Shown: one piece after another, positions 53,207-64,000 of the stretch | How positions within the stretch are numbered: position 1 is the stretch's first letter | How the letters are laid out: every line of letters begins with the position of its first letter | NCBI RefSeq assembly: GCF_963259705.1 | Contig: NC_081840.1 | Location: 101,724,626-101,788,625, forward strand | Source of the DNA: Myotis daubentonii | Lineage: Eukaryota > Chordata > Mammalia > Chiroptera > Vespertilionidae | Direction: 5' to 3' | DNA length: 64,000 nt | Made by a program: the position numbers and the translations under genes | Notes under the pieces: model-generated | What the model was told of the DNA's origin: nothing | Seen by the model: only the letters and a program-made list of their open reading frames with translations | Database searches by the model: none

Positions 53207-53668
53207 TCCTATATAATAAAAGGGTAATATGCAAATTGACCCTTATAGCAGAACAACTGGGAATGAATGGTCACTATGACACACACTGACCACCAGGGGG
53301 CAGATGCTCAATGCAGGAGCTGCCCCCTGGTGGTCAGTGCGCTGCCACATGGGGGAGCTCTGCTCAGCCACAAGCCAGGCTGATGGCTGCCAGTACAGCG
53401 GTGGTGGTAGGACCCTCTCCCACCTCCTCAGCAGTGCTAAGGATGTCCAACTGCAGCTTAGGCATTCTCCCTGTTGGCAAGTGGACATCCCCCAAGGGCT
53501 CCTGGGCTGCCAGAGGGATGTCTGACTGCCAGCTTAGGCCCAATCCCCCAGGGAGCGGGCCTAAGCCAGCAGGTGATCATCCCGTGAGGGGTCCCAGATT
53601 GCGAGAGGGCACAGGCCGGGCTGTGGGACTCCCCCGAGTGCACAAACTTTTGTGCACAGGGCCTCTAG
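53207..53668 (+). mobile_element. HeliBat-type Helitron, complete ends
   Basis: TCCTATATAATAAAAGGGTA at the left; hairpin 'gtgcacaaacttttgtgcac', 'agggcctctag' and host T at the right. Contains the 'ccccctggtggtcagtgcgc' block. 462 bp. Frames of up to 121 residues are not protein-like. Confidence 0.94.
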
Positions 53669-54717
53669 TATATTAAAAAAGATCATACAGGAGAGACAAG
53701 ATGGCGGCAGAATGGACAGACGTGTCCCAAGGTTTGTCCCGGAGCAAATAAAATGAGCAGCTGAAAAGAATAATATCTACCCCGAATTGGCGAAGCAGAC
53801 TCGGCTGTGAGACAGTTTGCAGCTGAGAAGGGCAGAGTTTCCCTGGAAAGGTAAAAACCAGTGTTCTGGGCAGGAAAGTTTGCCAGATCTCTGAGCCCAG
53901 AGGGTCAGAGGGAAACCGCGTGGCACCCAGCCGCATCCCTTGGGACAGGCACAGCCTCTGAAGGGGGAAAGGAGATCTTCAGGACTGTTGGCGCTGTGGG
54001 ATTTGAGATCTGGGTGCCATAATTACAAAAGACTGAGCCTGAAGCGCTGACCAGACCATGCAGTGCCGGTAAGAGAGGAGCTCCCAGAGACTCAGTCTTC
54101 CCTGTTTCTGTGGCCAGCATTTGTTTGTTTGTTTTCACTGAACCTTGTTCATAGGACATTTCGGATACAGACACTCACCCATGCAGAGGAGCGGGAGAAG
54201 GTGCAGACAAGTGGAATCTGGGGAGAGGCTGGAGAGAGAAGGGGGTCCAGGAGAGGTGGCAGCAAGTTGAGTGCTGAGTCTCGCCTGAGCCCAGGACCTG
54301 GGTAGCCATTTTCTCCTAAAGTTATAACCCCTCCCTCCAGCCCCCAGGCAAGGAAAACAGCCACACCCAGATTCCACCCTGAAAGGTACAAAGGATTAAA
54401 ATAATCTGATTAGAACCTGGGAGGTAGCAGGGTCTGGCCTTCAGTCCCAGAAACAGAAAAAAAAAAAAAAATCACAGACATTCAGAAATCTGGGATCTTA
54501 AGTCAGCCACAGGATTGACATTTCAATGTTCCATTTTTTTATATATTATTTTTTTAGCTTTTTTTCCCTTTTTTCTTTTTTTTCCCTTTTTTTTTGTTTG
54601 TTGCTGTTTTTTTGCTTTTTTCTTTGTTTTCCTTTTTTTGTTCATTGCTTTATTTTCTACTTTTCACATTATTTTTTCATCATTCAATTTTATTTTTACT
54701 TGCTATTTTCTATTTTT

Positions 54718-55477
54718 ATACCATGCCGGGGTCCAACCCCAGCGGGTCCAGGGGTCCCCAAAGGTGTGGACGGAGTCGGCGAAGAAGGAATGACACGGAG
54801 ACAGTGTTCAGTTGATCAGCAGTCTAGCCCGGATCTCTAGCCAAGTTCTGGTTAGGATCTCCAGCCAGGTTCTGTCCAGGTTCTCCAGGCAGGTCCAGTC
54901 ACCAGGTTCTAGTCAGGCTCTCCTGCCAATCTCCGCAGTCAGGTTCAGTCCAGGATCCCCTGCCATGCTCTCTCGCCAGGCTCTGCCTCCAGGCTCCGAG
55001 GCCAGTCCCTGTCCAGGATCCTCCGGCATGCTCTCGCCAGCGAAGTTCTTCTGTCCCTAGAGAATGTTCTGTGTAGGTTCTGTGCCTAGGCTCTGTCTCT
55101 CTTGGTCCTGTCTTCCAAGCCCTGTGTCTTGCTGTCTTGTTACATCTGTATTTATACCAGTTCATTTTAATCCTGTCAATCTCTATTACAAAGGTTAGGG
55201 CGTTTCTTATCTCCATTCCAGGGAGTAAAGATTATGTAGCTTAAGCATGATTGTTTGTAGTTAAATTGATTAACTACCCGCCTGGCACTTAGTTAAGGAG
55301 TTTCATCCCCTCCCTAACTTCAGGGGAAAATCCCTACCTGGGGATTCAACCTTTCTCGGAGAGGTGACCTTGGTTAAAACACAGCGCCAAGAAGGTGAGC
55401 AAACATATTAAGAACCGTATGCCATATATGCCAGGTCCCTTGAAACAGCAAGCATGGACCGGCTCCCGGCAATACCA
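54718..55477 (-). mobile_element. Solo LTR (54724-55471) of the array family
   Basis: 748 bp, plus-strand ends 'tgccggggtcc' and 'ggctcccggca', perfect 6-bp duplication 'atacca' (54718-54723 and 55472-55477). TATA-like box at 55149-55156 (minus). It shares the LTR4 variant ('ccagttcattttaatcctgt') but has fewer 24-bp units. It shows that the array's LTR family also moved as ordinary single insertions. Confidence 0.95.
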
Positions 55478-56081
55478 TTTTTTAAATCAATTTTTTTGTA
55501 AATATATTATTTTGTTCCCCTTCTTTCTCTTCTTATCCACTCATCCCTTTTCTACTTCCTTTATACTGAATTGAGGCCCTCCCCATATTGATCCAATTCT
55601 TAACCTTATTTCCTGTATATCAGTTCAGCCTCTACAGATTCTGCCCCCACCCTCTTTATTGAGTGTTTGGTGTTTGTATTTGTTTAGTTTATCTATTGGC
55701 TCTGTCGTGTTTTCTCCAAAAATGTATGTTCTCCTTTTTCTTTTCTCTCTTATCTTTTTCTCTCTCTCTTAGATATCCTTTGTGCTCTCTTTTCTCTCCC
55801 CTAATTATCTTTTCTCAGGTGGTTGCTTATATTGGGGTTATTGGTGCCGTGAGTACATCCATGCTTTGTTCCCTTTGGGTCATGTCTTGTTAAGGTGAAT
55901 ATTTTGGGATTAGTGTTCTACATTCTATTTTCATCATTCCTTTAGCATCATTTTACTCTACCTCAACTTTACCTTTATGCCAAAACTCCTCACTTTTCCC
56001 CTTTTGTTGTACTGTTTCTCTTACCCTATCTCTGCTTTAGATTTTCCCTATTCCTTATTTTTACCCCCTGTTAAAATTTCA

Positions 56082-56327
56082 CCCTACTTATATTTCTTTT
56101 TTTAGAAAATATATTTTATTAATTTTTTACAGAGAGGAGGGGAGAAGGATAGTCAGAAACATCGATGAGAGAGAAAATCGATCAGTGCCTCCTGCACACC
56201 CCCCACTGGGGATGTTCCCACAACCAAGGTACATGCCCTTCACTGGAATCGAACCGGGGACCCTTGAGTCTGCAGGCCGACACTCTATCTACTGAGCCAA
56301 ACCGGTTAGGGCCCTACTTATATTTCT
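56082..56327 (-). repeat. VES SINE (56098-56311) with 16-bp duplication
   Basis: The minus strand starts 'gccctaaccggtttggctca'. Duplication 'ccctacttatatttct' at 56082-56097 and 56312-56327. Confidence 0.94.
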
Positions 56328-56952
56328 AATAACCAATCTCCTGCTATAAACCATATACACCTCTCACTTCTCTTTCTTCACTATACAAAGTGTTTTTCCT
56401 CTGTCGTTTTGTTGTTGTTTGGTTGATTGTTGAGTATTTTGGGTTGTTTTTCGTTTTATGATTGTTTGTGAGACTGTATTGCTTTTGCTTTTTCTGTTAG
56501 TTTTTTTTTCTTCTGGTTATTATTTTGCTTCTGTTTTCCCTCGCCTCACTTGATATTAGTTGTTGTTTGTAGTTTGCATTCATCTCCAGGGATCTGGTGC
56601 TGGAATTTGTTGGGATTAGTGGCTGTTCTATTGGAGTTTTCTCCCCACATAAATAGTTTTTTCCCCTCTTCTATTTAATTCTCTTTCTTTTCTCTCTTAC
56701 TTTTTTTTCCTTTTCCCAATTTCATTTTTGCACTCCTTATTTTTCTTTTTCTCTTCTTTATTTTTTCTTCTTTCTTCTTCATCCCTTAATTCTCTTTGGT
56801 CTGGTGGTCACCTTTATTTGGGGTTATTAGTATCGTGAATACATTTGTGTTCAGTGCCTTGTACGTTGTGCCTTGCTGTGTTGTATTTTCTGCCGTTTAA
56901 TCAGCGCAGCAGAGAGAGAACTACATAACCAAACACCTGGAGAAGAGAGATC

Positions 56953-57037
56953 ATGGGGAGACAGAGAACCAACCCACATATGAAAGAAAAATAGCCATCA
57001 TCAGAAAAGGAAGTAAACCAAATGGAGGTAATGGAGG
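56953..57037 (+). pseudogene. L1 ORF1 start, truncated
   Basis: ATG 56953 gives MGRQRTNPHMKEK and a stop, then remnants up to the deletion junction near 57038. The coiled coil, RRM and C-terminal domains are all missing. Confidence 0.8.
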
Positions 57038-57038
57038 C

Positions 57039-60000
57039 AAGCATTGACATCTTCAGAACATTTCACCCCAAATCCACAGAATATACATTCTTCTCAGTGC
57101 ACATGGGTCATTTTCAAAGATAGACCATATATTGGGTCACAAACAAAGTGTCTTCGAATTCAAGAAGATAGAAATCATATCAAGCATCTTCTCAGATCAC
57201 AATGGCATAAAACTGGAAATCAATTACAGTAAAAACAATCCAAAAAAAAAAATCAAACACATGGAGACTAAATAGAATTCTATTAAACAATGACTGGGTT
57301 ACCAGAGAGATCAAAGAAGAAATAAAAAACATCATGGCAACAAATGACAATGAAAACACAACAATCCAAAACCTATGGGAAACAGCAAAAGCAGTCTTGA
57401 GAGGGAAGTTCATAGCTCTACAAGCATACTGCAAAAAAAAAAAAAGAAACAATGAAAATAAATCACCTAACCCTAGAACTCAATGTGTTAGAAAGAGAGC
57501 AACAAGAAAAGCCACTTATAAGCAGAAGGAAGGAAATAATAAAGATCAGAGTGGAGATAAATGACATAGAGACTAAAAAAAACAATACAAAAGATCAACA
57601 AAACCAAGAGCTGGTTCTTTGAAAGGATAAACAAGATTGATGAACCTCTAGCCAGGCTCACTAAGAAACAAAAAGAAAGGACCCAAATAAACAAAATCAG
57701 AAATGAAATAAAAGAAATAACAACAGACCCCACAGAAATACAAAGGATTGTTAAAAAATGCTATGAACAACTCTACTCAAAAAAACTAGACAACCTGGAG
57801 GAAATGGACATATTCCTAAAAAAATGCAACCTTCCAAAACTTAATCGGGAAGAATCTAAAAATCTCAATAGGCTATTAACTATGGAAGAAATTGAAGCAG
57901 TCATCAAAAAACATCCAGCAAACAAAAGCCCGGGGCCAGATGGCTTCACAGGGGAGTTTTACCAAACATTCAAGGAAGAACTAAAACCTATCCTCCTCAG
58001 ACTTTTCAAAAAATTCAAGAGGAAGGAACACTTCCAAGCTCATTCTATGAAGCCAGCATCACCCTAATACCAAAACCAGACAAAGACAACACAATGAAAG
58101 AGAATTACATGCCAATATCCCTCATGAACATAGATGCCAAAATCCTCAACAAAATTCTAGCAAATCAGACCAGCAGTACATGAGAATGATCATACATCAT
58201 GGCCAAATAGGATTTATCCCAGGGATGCAAGGATTGTACAACATCCACAAATCAATAAACGTGATACATCACATAAACAAATTGAGAGATCAAAACCACA
58301 TAGTCATATCAATTGATGCAGAAAAAGAATTTGACAAAATCCAACACACTTTCTTGATAAAAACTCTCAGCAAGATTGGAATAGAATCTATGGCATTTCT
58401 TTATACCATCATACCTCAACATAGTAAAAGCTATATATGACAAATCCACAGCCAACATTATAATCAATGGGCAAGAACTAAAACCATTTTCCCTAAGAAC
58501 AGGAACAAGACAGGGATGTCCCCTGTCACCACTCCTGTTCAACATAATACTGGAAGTATTAGCCATTGCGATTAGACAAGAAGAAGAAATAAAAGGCATA
58601 CAAATTGGAAAGGAAGACATAAAACTGTCCTTATTCACAGATGACATGATACTATACATAGAGAACCTTAAAGACTCCATCAAAAAATTATTAGACTTAA
58701 TAAATGAATTCAGCACTGTAGCAGGATACAAAATTAATGCCAAGAAATCTATGGCATTTCTTTACACAATACTGAACTTACAGAAAAGAGACTAAAAAAG
58801 CAATCCCATTTACCATCACACCAAAAACATTAAGATACCTAGGAATAAACTTAACTAAGGAGGTAAAAGATGTCTACCCCGAAAACTACAGGACACTGAA
58901 AGAGGAGATAGAGGAAGACATAAACAGATGGAAGAACATACCGTGTTCAGGGATTGGTAGAATCAACATCATCAAAATGTCCATACTTCCCAAAGCAATC
59001 TATAGATTCAATGCACTCCCCATTAAAATACCATTGGCATATGTCGCAGATCTAGAAAGAACTTTCCGAAAATTCATCTGGAATAAAAAAAGACCTCGAA
59101 TAGCTGCAGCAATTCTGAGATAGAAGGACAAAGTAGGTGAGATCTCAATACCAGATATCAAACTGTATTACAAAGCCACTGTTCTTAAAACAGCTTGGAA
59201 CTGGCACAAAAACAGACATATAGACCAATGGAATAGCATAGAGAACCCAGAAATCGAGCCAAACCACTATGCTCCATTAATATCCGACAAAGGAGGCAAG
59301 AGCATACCATGGAGTCAAGACAGTCTCTTCAATAAATGATGTTGGGAAAATTGGACAGATACATGCAAAAAGATGAAACTAGACAACCAAATCAAACCAT
59401 ACACAAAAATAAACTCAAAATGGATAGAAGACTTAAACGTAAGATGGGAAACCATAAAAATACTAGAGGAATCCTTTGGCAGTGAAATTGCAAACATATG
59501 CCGAAGGAATTTCTTCTCTGATACTGCTCCTAGGGCAATGGAAACTATAGAGAAAATAAACAAATGGGACTACATCAAAATAAAAAGCTTTTGCACAGCA
59601 AAGGAAACCATCAACAAAACAACAAGAAGACCCACTGCATAGGAGAACATATTTGCCAATGATATCAGGGATAAGGGTTTAATCTCCAACATTTACAGGG
59701 AACTCATGCAACTTAACAATAGGAAGATAAACATCCAATCAAAAAATGTGCAATGGACCTAGATAGAAACTTTTCGAAAGAGGACTCACAGAAGGTCGAA
59801 AGACATATGAACACATGCTCAAAGTCACTAATTATACAAGAGATGCAAATCAAAACGACAATGCGGTATCATCTCACATCGCCAGAATGGCTATCATCAA
59901 CAAATAAACAAACAACAAGTGTTGGAGAGGATGTGGAGAAAAAGGAACCCTTTTGCACTGCTGGTGGGAATGCAGACTGGTGCAGCCACTGTGGAGAACA

Positions 60001-60360
60001 CTATGGACTTTCCTCAAAAAACTAAAAATGGAACTCCCATTTGACCCAGTGTTCCCACTTCTAGGAATATATCCCAAGAAGCCAGCAACACCAATCAGAA
60101 AGGATATATGCACCCCTATGTTCATAGCAGCTCAATACACCGTAGCTAATATTTGGAAACAGCCTAAGTGCCCATCAGCAGATGAGTGGATTAAAAAACC
60201 GTGGTACAGCTACACAATGGAATACTATGCTGCAGTAAAAAAGAAGGAACTCTTGACATTTGCAACAGCATGGATGGAACTGGAGAGCATTATGCTAGGT
60301 GAGATAAGCCAGTCAGAGAGAGATAAATACCACATGATCTCACTCATTTGTGGAATATAG
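57039..60360 (+). pseudogene. L1 ORF2p, lacking N-terminal endonuclease part, with stops
   Basis: Begins within the late endonuclease domain (SIDIFRTFHP-like). It then runs through the linker, RT fingers ([15 protein letters not shown], about 57930) and the palm start ([14 protein letters not shown], about 58310). The catalytic site reads FTDD at 58634-58645 rather than the usual FADD; then come thumb and C-terminal text (SADEWIKKPWYSYTMEYYAA) and a stop at about 60358. Several stops and shifts break it, including one near 58067. Without the first part of the endonuclease it could not cut target DNA even if repaired. Confidence 0.87.
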
Positions 60361-60640
60361 AGAACAACATAGATTGATGAACAGGTCAGATCCAAAGACA
60401 GAGAAACAGCAATCAGACTACCAATCCCCAGAGGGAAAGTAGGTGCGGGGTGGTAAGGGGAAGAGATCAACTAAAGGACTTGTATACATGCATACAAGCC
60501 AAACCAATGGACATGGACAACAGGGGGATGAGAGCATGAGTGTGGAGGGCGGAAGTTGGGGATTAATGGGGGGATGAAGACACATTTGTAATACCTTAAC
60601 CAATAAAGAAATTAAAGATAAATAAATAAATAAATAAATA
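60361..60640 (+). other. L1 3' UTR and tail
   Basis: 'gtatacatgcatacaagcca', a G-rich segment, 'ttgtaataccttaaccaata', then (AAAT)n at about 60618-60643. Confidence 0.85.
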
Positions 60641-60983
60641 AATCATACACCATGATCAAGTCAGATTTATTCTGGGAATGAAAGGCTGGTATAATATTCA
60701 CAAATCAATAAATGTGATATATCACATAAACAAAGTGAAAGATAAAAACCACATGATCACATCAATTAATGCAGACAAAGCATTCAACAAAATCCAAAAT
60801 CTGTTTTTTATAAAAACTCTCAGTAATGTTTGATAGAGGGATCATACCTCAACATGATAAAGGCCATATATTACAAACCTATAGCTAACAAAATGCTCAA
60901 TGGCAAAAACTAAAAGTGTTTCCCTTCAGAAAAGGAACAAGATAAGGATACCCGCTTTCAGTATTCTTATTCAACTTAATACT
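60641..60983 (+). pseudogene. Old L1 ORF2, RT part
   Basis: Resumes the ORF2 broken at 53691 with 'caccatgatcaagtcagatt' and palm text resembling [12 protein letters not shown]. It ends before the catalytic site, at an LTR-like insertion. Confidence 0.75.
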
Positions 60984-61168
60984 GTGTTAGGGCCACTGAA
61001 GGAGCAACACACAAGGCTGAAAGGGGTAAAGAATTATGAATTTATTAGGTCATCTGAAAACCCAGATGGGCTGAGCCCCAAAATGGTGCTAGCGCCCAGT
61101 GGATTCCATGGTGTACAATATAATCTGTGGAGCAGGGTAGTTATGTTTCACATCATTAGGTATCCTAA
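60984..61168 (-). mobile_element. LTR-like fragment
   Basis: The plus strand begins TGTTAGGGCCACTGAAGG; the minus strand has AATAAA near 61035-61040 ahead of that end, as in R-U5 of an LTR. The other end is not defined. It differs from the other LTR families here. Confidence 0.45.
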
Positions 61169-61400
61169 AGTATAATTATTTTTTAAGAAATTTATTTTGA
61201 ATAGACAGTATGTTCATATATTAAAAATTTTAATTATAAGCCGTAATTAAAGTAAATAGTAAAATGTCTTTTACTGTTCCCCTATGCCTAGTCTCCATAT
61301 CCACCTTCCCATGGATAATCACTGTTTATTTAAATTCTAGGGATTGTTAAATGCATGAGTAAGAATATACAAACATATTTAACCCTATTTTTACATTTTT
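61169..61400. other. AT-rich non-coding stretch
   Basis: 'ttattttgaatagacagtat' and 'taaagtaaatagtaaaatgt' suggest an old decayed repeat, but I cannot name it. Confidence 0.45.
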
Positions 61401-64000
61401 AAAATTTTTTTAATTGATTAAGTTATTACATATGTGTCCTTATCCCCACATTTCCCCCATTCCCCCAATCATGCCCTCACACCCCCCCCCCCATTGTCTA
61501 TGTCCATGGGTTAGGCCTATATGCTTGCATAGAAGTCCTTTGGTTGATCTCTCCCCCTTACCCCCACCCTCCCCAATCTTCCCTCTAAAGTTTGACGGTC
61601 TGATTGATGCTTCTCTGTCTCTGAATCTGTTTTTGTTCATCAATTTATGTTGTTCATTATATTCCACAAATGAGTGAAATCATGTGATATTTATCTTTCT
61701 CTGACTGACTTATTTCACTTAGTGTAGAGCTCTCCAGTTCCATCCATGCTATAGCAAATGGTACGAACTCCTTCTTTAATGCCGCGTAGTGTTCCATAGT
61801 GTAGATGTACTACAGTTTTCTAATCCACTCATCTACTGATGGGCACTTAGGCTGTTTCCAGTTCTTAGCTATGGTGAATTGTGCTGCTATGATCATAGGG
61901 ATGCATATATCCTTTCTGATTGGTGTTTCTGGTTTCTTGGGATATATTCCTAAAAGTGGGATCACTGGGTCAAATGGGAGTTCCATTTTTAGTTTTTTGA
62001 GGAAACTCCATATTGTTCTCCACAGTGGCTGCACCAGTGTGCGTTCCCACCAACAGTGCACCAGGGTTCCTTTTTCTCCACATCCTCCCCAGCACTTGTC
62101 ATTTGTTGGTTTGTTGATGATAGCCATTCTGACAGGTGTGAGATGATACCATATTGTCATTTTGATTTGCATCTCTGAGATGATTAGTGACTTTGAGCAT
62201 GTTTTCATATGTATTTTGCCTTTCTTCTGTCGTCTTTCAAAAAGTATCTATTTAGGTCCATTGCACATTTTTTGATTGGGTTGTTTATCTTCCTTTTGTT
62301 AAATTGTATGAGTTCCCTGTAAATGTTGGAGATTAAACCCTTATTCCTAATATCATTGGAAAATATGTTCTCCTATGCAGTGGGCTTTCTCGTTGTTTTG
62401 TTGATGGTTTCCTTTGCTATGCAAAAGCTTTTTATTTTGATGTCATCCCAATTGTTTACTTTCTTTTTAGTTTCCATTGCCCTAGGAGCAGTATCAGTGG
62501 AGAAATTGCTTTGGCATATGTCTGATTTTTGGTGCCCGTGGATTCCTCTAGTATTTTTGTGGTTTCCCATCTTATGTTTAAGTCCTTTATCCATTTTGAG
62601 TTTATTTTTGTGTATGGTGCAAGTTGGTGGTCTAGTTTCATTTTTTTGCATGTATCTGTCAAATTTTCCCAACACCACTTGTTGAAAAAGCTGTCTAGAC
62701 TCCATTGTATGTTCATGCTTCCTTTGGTCAATATTAATTGAGCATAGTGGTTTGGGTCGATTTCTGATTTCTCTATTTTATTCCATTGACCTATCTGTCT
62801 GTTCTTGTGCCAGTACCGGGCAGTTTTGAGAACAGTGGCTTTGTAATATAGCTTGATATCTGGTATTGAGATCCCACTACTTTTTCTTCTTTCTCAGGAT
62901 TGCTGGACCTATTCGGGGTCTTTTTTTTATTCCAGATGAATTTTTTGAAAGTTTCTTCTAGGTCTGTGAAATATGCCGTTGGTATTTTAATGGGGAGTGA
63001 ATTGAATATATAGATTGCTTTGCGTAGTATGGACATTTTGATGATGTTGATTCTACCAATCCCTGAACACGGTATGTTCTTCCATCTGTTTATGTCTTCC
63101 TCTATCTCCTCTTTCAGTGTCCTGTAGTTTTCGGGGTAGACATCTTTTACCTCCTTAGTTAAGTTTATTCCTAGGTATCTTAATGTTTTTGGTGTGATGG
63201 TAAATGGGATTGCTTTTTTAGTCTCACTTTCTGTAAGTTCATTATTGGTGTATAGAAATGCCATAGATTTCTTGGCATTAATTTTGTATCCTGGTACATT
63301 TTTTTATTAAGTCTAATTATTTATTAAGTCTAATAATTTTTTGATGGAGTCTTTAGGGTTTTCTATGTACAGTATCATGTCATCTGAGAATAAGGACAGT
63401 TTTACGTCTTTTTTTCCAATTTGTATGCCTTTTATTTCTTTTTCTTGTCTGATCGCAATGGCTAGTACTTTCAATACTATATCGAACAGGAGTGGTGAGA
63501 GTTGGCATCTCTATCTGGTTCCTATTCTTAGGGGAAATGGTTTTAGTTTTTCCCTATTGAGTATGATGTTGGCTTTGGGTTTGTCATATATGGCTTTTAT
63601 TATGTTGAGATATAATCCTTCTATTCCCACATTGCTGAGAGTTTTTATCAAGAAAGTGTGTTGGATTTTGTCAAATGCTTTTTCTGCATCAATTGATATG
63701 ACTATGTGATTTTTATCTCTCAACTTGTTGATTTGCGCATATTGTAAGATCCTTGCATCCCTGGGATAAATTATACTTGGTCATGGTGTATGATCTTTCT
63801 GATGTACTGCTGAATCTGAATGCTAGAATTTTGTTGAGGATTTTGACATCTATGCTCATGAGGGATATTGGCCTGTAATTCTCTTTCATTGTGTTATCTT
63901 TATCTGGCTTTGGTATTAGGGTGATGCTGGTTTCATAGAATGTGCTTGGAAGTGTTCCCTCCTCTTGAATTTTTTGGACTAGTCTGAGGAGGATAGGTTT
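61401..64000 (-). mobile_element. L1 3' UTR and ORF2, minus strand, runs off window
   Basis: The left edge is a T-rich tail; the young-type 3' UTR follows (minus strand 'tatgcaagcatataggccta'), then ORF2 read backwards for 2.3 kb to the window end. Tail to tail with the L1 at 53692-60640, about 0.8 kb apart. Confidence 0.9.
61680..64000 (-). pseudogene. L1 ORF2p, C-terminal two thirds, minus strand
   Basis: Reading right to left: RT fingers text near 63990-63800, palm start ([14 protein letters not shown], 63700-63655), catalytic site FSDD in place of FADD at 63379-63390, and thumb text ([20 protein letters not shown], 63264 down). Next come linker text ([20 protein letters not shown], about 62640-62580) and the C-terminal region ([13 protein letters not shown], about 61830). 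A small duplication, 'tattaagtctaat', disturbs 63305-63330. Several frameshifts are present. Non-functional here; the endonuclease end lies outside the window. Confidence 0.87.

Larger units (their letters stand above)
53692..56952 (+). promoter_or_regulatory. L1 5' UTR with insertions
   Basis: A GC-balanced first part (to about 54500), then a pyrimidine-rich tract (54530-54720 and 55480-56880) like that of the L1 at 40267. The solo LTR (54724-55471) and VES SINE (56098-56311) interrupt it. Confidence 0.7.
53692..60640 (+). mobile_element. Young L1, internally deleted
   Basis: Starts 'agacaagatggcggcagaat' after 'agatcataca' and ends in (AAAT)n before 'atcatacacc', consistent with a short target duplication in old L1 ORF2. 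The 5' UTR is 3.2 kb in total with a solo LTR and a SINE inside. ORF1 is reduced to its first codons, which run straight into ORF2 endonuclease text at about 57038, so about 1.5 kb is deleted. ORF2 (57039-60360) carries stops. Confidence 0.88.

Noticed and set aside
54515..54840. Phe-rich frame resembling a membrane protein
   Set aside because: It is the T-rich tract of the L1 5' UTR running into the solo LTR; poly-T gives Phe/Leu/Ser.

Overview
The window is mammalian and almost certainly from a vespertilionid (Myotis-like) bat. Three repeat classes seen together support this. There are tRNA-derived VES-type SINEs with an A/B-box head reading as 'gctcagtggatagagc', and many HeliBat-type Helitrons (5' TCCTATATAATAAAAG..., 3' hairpin GTGCACAAATTTGTGCAC followed by CTAG, inserted between A and T). 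There are also recent cut-and-paste DNA transposons, namely piggyBac MITEs with TTAA sites and hAT MITEs with 8-bp duplications. No complete protein-coding gene is visible. Nearly every long open frame is transposon-derived or is an accidental frame in GC-rich Helitron minisatellites. The one non-repeat coding candidate is a 108-nt exon-like segment at 36878-36985 with consensus splice sites.

Layout. 1-6011: the 5' part of a minus-strand L1, two MIRs, two minus Helitrons, a decayed ERVL/MaLR-like stretch and old L1. 6012-8578: three Helitrons head to tail, then a polyadenylated mRNA-3'UTR-like retrocopy (8579-9500). 9501-12375: an old L1 ORF2 broken by a VES SINE, two Helitrons and a piggyBac MITE. 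12376-23836: a second old L1 that hosts a half-L1 (5'UTR-ORF1-3'UTR, no ORF2; 14035-15978) and a 5.2-kb tandem array of an endogenous LTR element (16031-21277). That array is LTR-int-LTR-int-LTR-int-LTR on the minus strand, with a tRNA-Lys3-type PBS and a polypurine tract in every internal segment, no gag/pol/env, and one intact 6-bp target duplication around the whole array.

23837-34730: mosaic of Helitrons, old L1 pieces in both orientations, a 409-bp solo LTR, a VES SINE and a U6 retropseudogene. 34731-37180: the most unique part, with a MIR, a VES SINE and the exon candidate. 37180-47415: an old L1 hosting hAT MITEs and a full-length young L1 (40267-47329) with precise 14-bp target duplication. 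47430-52335: a tail-to-tail inverted L1, older L1 pieces, a 316-bp hAT MITE, and the 3' end of a minus-strand endogenous retrovirus (env transmembrane remnant, polypurine tract, LTR). 52336-61400: an old L1 ORF2 containing two Helitrons and another young but internally deleted L1 (53692-60640), which itself carries a solo LTR and a VES SINE. 61401-64000: a minus-strand L1 running off the window.

The elements do not work together as a pathway. What the window records is a layered insertion history. Target-site duplications give much of the order: the old L1 pieces are the oldest hosts; young L1s, half-L1, LTR elements and DNA transposons follow; SINEs and the hAT inside the young L1 are the latest. 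All boundaries and family calls were made by eye from termini, duplications and translated frames; no database was searched.
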